64,000 nucleotides of DNA, from NCBI RefSeq assembly GCF_011634835.1, contig NZ_SIRP01000001.1, forward strand, positions 675,140 to 739,139, in the 5' to 3' direction. The position numbers and the translations under genes were made by a program. This stretch comes from Isoptericola sp. BMS4 (lineage in GTDB: Bacteria; Actinomycetota; Actinomycetes; Actinomycetales; Cellulomonadaceae). The notes beneath the pieces are model-generated. The model searched no databases, had not been told where the DNA came from, and was given only the letters and a program-made list of their open reading frames with translations. The stretch's first letter is position 1, and each line of letters opens with the position of its first letter. Below, piece by piece: positions 62,271-64,000 of the stretch.

Positions 62271-64000
62271 GTGACCTCCACCGCCACCGACGCCCCCCGG
62301 GCAGGCGGCACCCCGGGCGTGCCGCCGCGCCCCTGGTGGCTCGTCGCCGCCGGGCCGGGCGCCGTGCTCGTCGCCGTCCTCGCCGTCCTGCTGGGCGGCA
62401 CGTTCTCCGGCGCGTTCGCGGCCCTCGGCGGGTTCAGCGACCCGGGCGCCCTCGTGCGGTACGGCCTGCCGACCGCCACCGTGCTCACCGAGCTGTCCGT
62501 CTCCGTCACCCTCGGCGCGCTCGTCGCCGCCGCGTGCCTCGTCCCGCCCGGACGTGCGCAGTCGCGCCTGCTCACCACGGCAGGGGGCGCGGCCACGGCC
62601 TGGGCGCTCGCCGCCGTGGCACAGCTCGTGCTGCGCTACGCCAACATCTCCGGCACCTCGCCCGCCTCGCCCGCGTTCGGGCAGGGGCTCGCCCAGTTCG
62701 TCTCCGAGCTCGACCTGGGCAAGCTCTACCTGGCGATCATCGTCGTCGCCGCTCTCACGTCGGCCTGCGCGATGGCGGTCCGCGGGCCCGTCGGCGCGCT
62801 GTGGACGACGACCCTCCCGCTGGCGGCGCTCGCCGCGCAGTCCACCACGGGGCACGCCGCCGGCGCGGCCGACCACGAGCTCGCCGTCGGCGCCATGCTC
62901 ATGCACCTGGTCGGTGCCGCCCTGTGGGTCGGCGGGCTCGGGGCGCTGCTCGTGGTGGTGCTCGCCCCCGCCGACCCGGAGCGGCCCGACGGCCGGGTCG
63001 CCGCCGCGGCCGTCGCGCGCTACTCCCCGATCGCGGGCTGGTGCTTCGCCGCCGTCGGCATCTCCGGCGTCCTCAACGCGTGGATCCGCATGGCGTCCAT
63101 CGGCGACCTGCTCACCGACTACGGCCTGCTGATGCTGATCAAGGTGCTCCTCATGGTGGCGCTCGGCGGGTGCGGGTTCGCCCACCGCATGTGGGTGGTG
63201 GACCGGATCCGGCGGGCGAGCGGGCCGGGGCCGGTGCGGCGGCTGTACTGGCGGCTGCTCGCCGTCGAGCTCCTGCTCATCGGTGCCGTCTCCGGCGTCG
63301 CCGTCGCGCTCGGGTCCACGGCACCGCCCGTGCCCGACGAGGTGCCGGTGGACGTCTCGCCGGCCTACCAGCTCACCGGGGAGCCACTGCCTCCGGCTCC
63401 GACCGGGGCGCGCTGGTTCACCGAGTGGAGCCTCGACCCGGTCTTCGCCTTCGCGTGCGTCGCCGGTGTCGTCGTCTACGTGCGCTGGGCGCTGCGGCTG
63501 CGCCGCCGCGGCGATGCCTGGCCCGTCGGGCGCACCGTGTCGTGGTGCCTCGGCATGCTCGTGATGCTGTGGACCACGAGCGGCGCTCCTACGGTCTACG
63601 GCCACGTGATCTTCAGCGGCCACATGGTCCAGCACATGACGCTGGCGATGCTCGTGCCGCTCTTCCTCGTGCTCGCCGCGCCCGTCACGCTGCTGCTGCG
63701 CGCCGTCCCCGCGCGCAAGGACGGCTCCCGCGGCCCGCGGGAGTGGGTGCTGGGCCTGGTGCAGTCCCGTGTCGGGCAGTTCTTCGCCCGACCCGTGGTC
63801 GCCGCGGTGCTGTTCGCCGGCGGGATGATCGCGTTCTACTACACGCCGGCCTTCGAGTTCGCGCTGACGAACCACGCAGGGCACGTGTGGATGATCATCC
63901 ACTTCACCCTGGTGGGGTACCTGTTCGCGAACGCCCTCGTGGGCATCGACCCCGGGCCCCACCGCCCGCCGTACCCGCAGCGCCTGCTGCTCCTGTTCGC
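62271..64000 (+). CDS. CopD/CtaG-type copper and cytochrome oxidase assembly membrane protein (3' end outside window)
   Basis: The frame runs from GTG 62271 with no stop to the window end, at least 576 residues. The N-terminal part has CopD-like helices (TTGHAAGAADHELAVGAML; MLMHLVGAALWVGGLGALL; AGWCFAAVGISGVLNAW). The second part is CtaG-like: FSGHMVQHMTLAMLVPLF, with the HMVQHM pair of the family, and HAGHVWMIIHFTLVGYLF. This fusion is usual in actinobacteria and supplies copper to haem-copper oxidase. It is divergent from the fucose operon. Confidence 0.9.
   Translation, partial: MTSTATDAPRAGGTPGVPPRPWWLVAAGPGAVLVAVLAVLLGGTFSGAFAALGGFSDPGALVRYGLPTATVLTELSVSVTLGALVAAACLVPPGRAQSRLLTTAGGAATAWALAAVAQLVLRYANISGTSPASPAFGQGLAQFVSELDLGKLYLAIIVVAALTSACAMAVRGPVGALWTTTLPLAALAAQSTTGHAAGAADHELAVGAMLMHLVGAALWVGGLGALLVVVLAPADPERPDGRVAAAAVARYSPIAGWCFAAVGISGVLNAWIRMASIGDLLTDYGLLMLIKVLLMVALGGCGFAHRMWVVDRIRRASGPGPVRRLYWRLLAVELLLIGAVSGVAVALGSTAPPVPDEVPVDVSPAYQLTGEPLPPAPTGARWFTEWSLDPVFAFACVAGVVVYVRWALRLRRRGDAWPVGRTVSWCLGMLVMLWTTSGAPTVYGHVIFSGHMVQHMTLAMLVPLFLVLAAPVTLLLRAVPARKDGSRGPREWVLGLVQSRVGQFFARPVVAAVLFAGGMIAFYYTPAFEFALTNHAGHVWMIIHFTLVGYLFANALVGIDPGPHRPPYPQRLLLLF

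Overview
The window is about 72% GC, codes densely with GTG starts, and has many starts lying 6-8 bases after a TANNNT-type -10 box (leaderless transcripts). This points to an actinobacterium. The carbohydrate uptake genes, a CBM2 protein and a DUF6318-type lipoprotein suggest Micrococcales near Cellulomonas, Cellulosimicrobium or Isoptericola; the genus is inference only.

Layout. 1-3015: end of a sugar ABC importer. 3005-10379: orphan histidine kinase, FAD monooxygenase with an ABM-type partner, secreted beta-rich protein with CBM2, FAD oxidoreductase and APC permease. 10423-10690: wreck of a TAP-like hydrolase. 10735-31905: defence island. 31969-37752: MpaB-type oxygenase, a complete Ugp-like importer with glycerophosphodiesterase, CsbD and YchJ proteins. 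37844-43542: MFS gene with a broken 5' end, coiled-coil protein, serine hydrolase, lipoprotein/PKD pair and a truncated superoxide dismutase gene. 43626-62193: a deoxy-sugar (probably L-fucose) utilisation region. 62271-64000: start of a CopD/CtaG-type membrane protein that runs off the window.

The defence island is the main point of interest. Six genes on the minus strand (DUF1156 methyltransferase, DUF499 ATPase, MORC-like GHKL ATPase, PD-(D/E)XK nuclease, Z1 SF2 ATPase, GHKL ATPase fused to a TIGR02391/HEPN-like domain) are joined by 1- or 4-base start/stop overlaps and look like one translationally coupled machine. Vsr and a divergent C5-cytosine methyltransferase sit just upstream. Next come a small nuclease candidate, a 627-residue coiled-coil protein, an MntA-HepT toxin-antitoxin pair and a decayed hipBA locus whose antitoxin promoter keeps three palindromes spaced exactly 27 bp apart. 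GC is lower across the island, and a ~1-kb stretch inside the methyltransferase falls to about 50%.

The sugar region reads as a non-phosphorylating L-fucose route. A secreted beta-helix protein resembling GH141 and an SGNH esterase act outside the cell and an ABC importer brings the sugar in. An aldo-keto reductase, a lactonase, an enolase-superfamily dehydratase and an RraA-type aldolase would then take it to pyruvate and lactaldehyde. A GntR/FCD regulator lies in the region, and a 17-bp operator-promoter differing at one base precedes both the beta-helix gene and the importer gene.

A 50-bp palindromic element occurs four times (39101, 39163, 43357, 56126), always between genes. I saw no tRNA, rRNA, CRISPR array, intact transposase or integrase.
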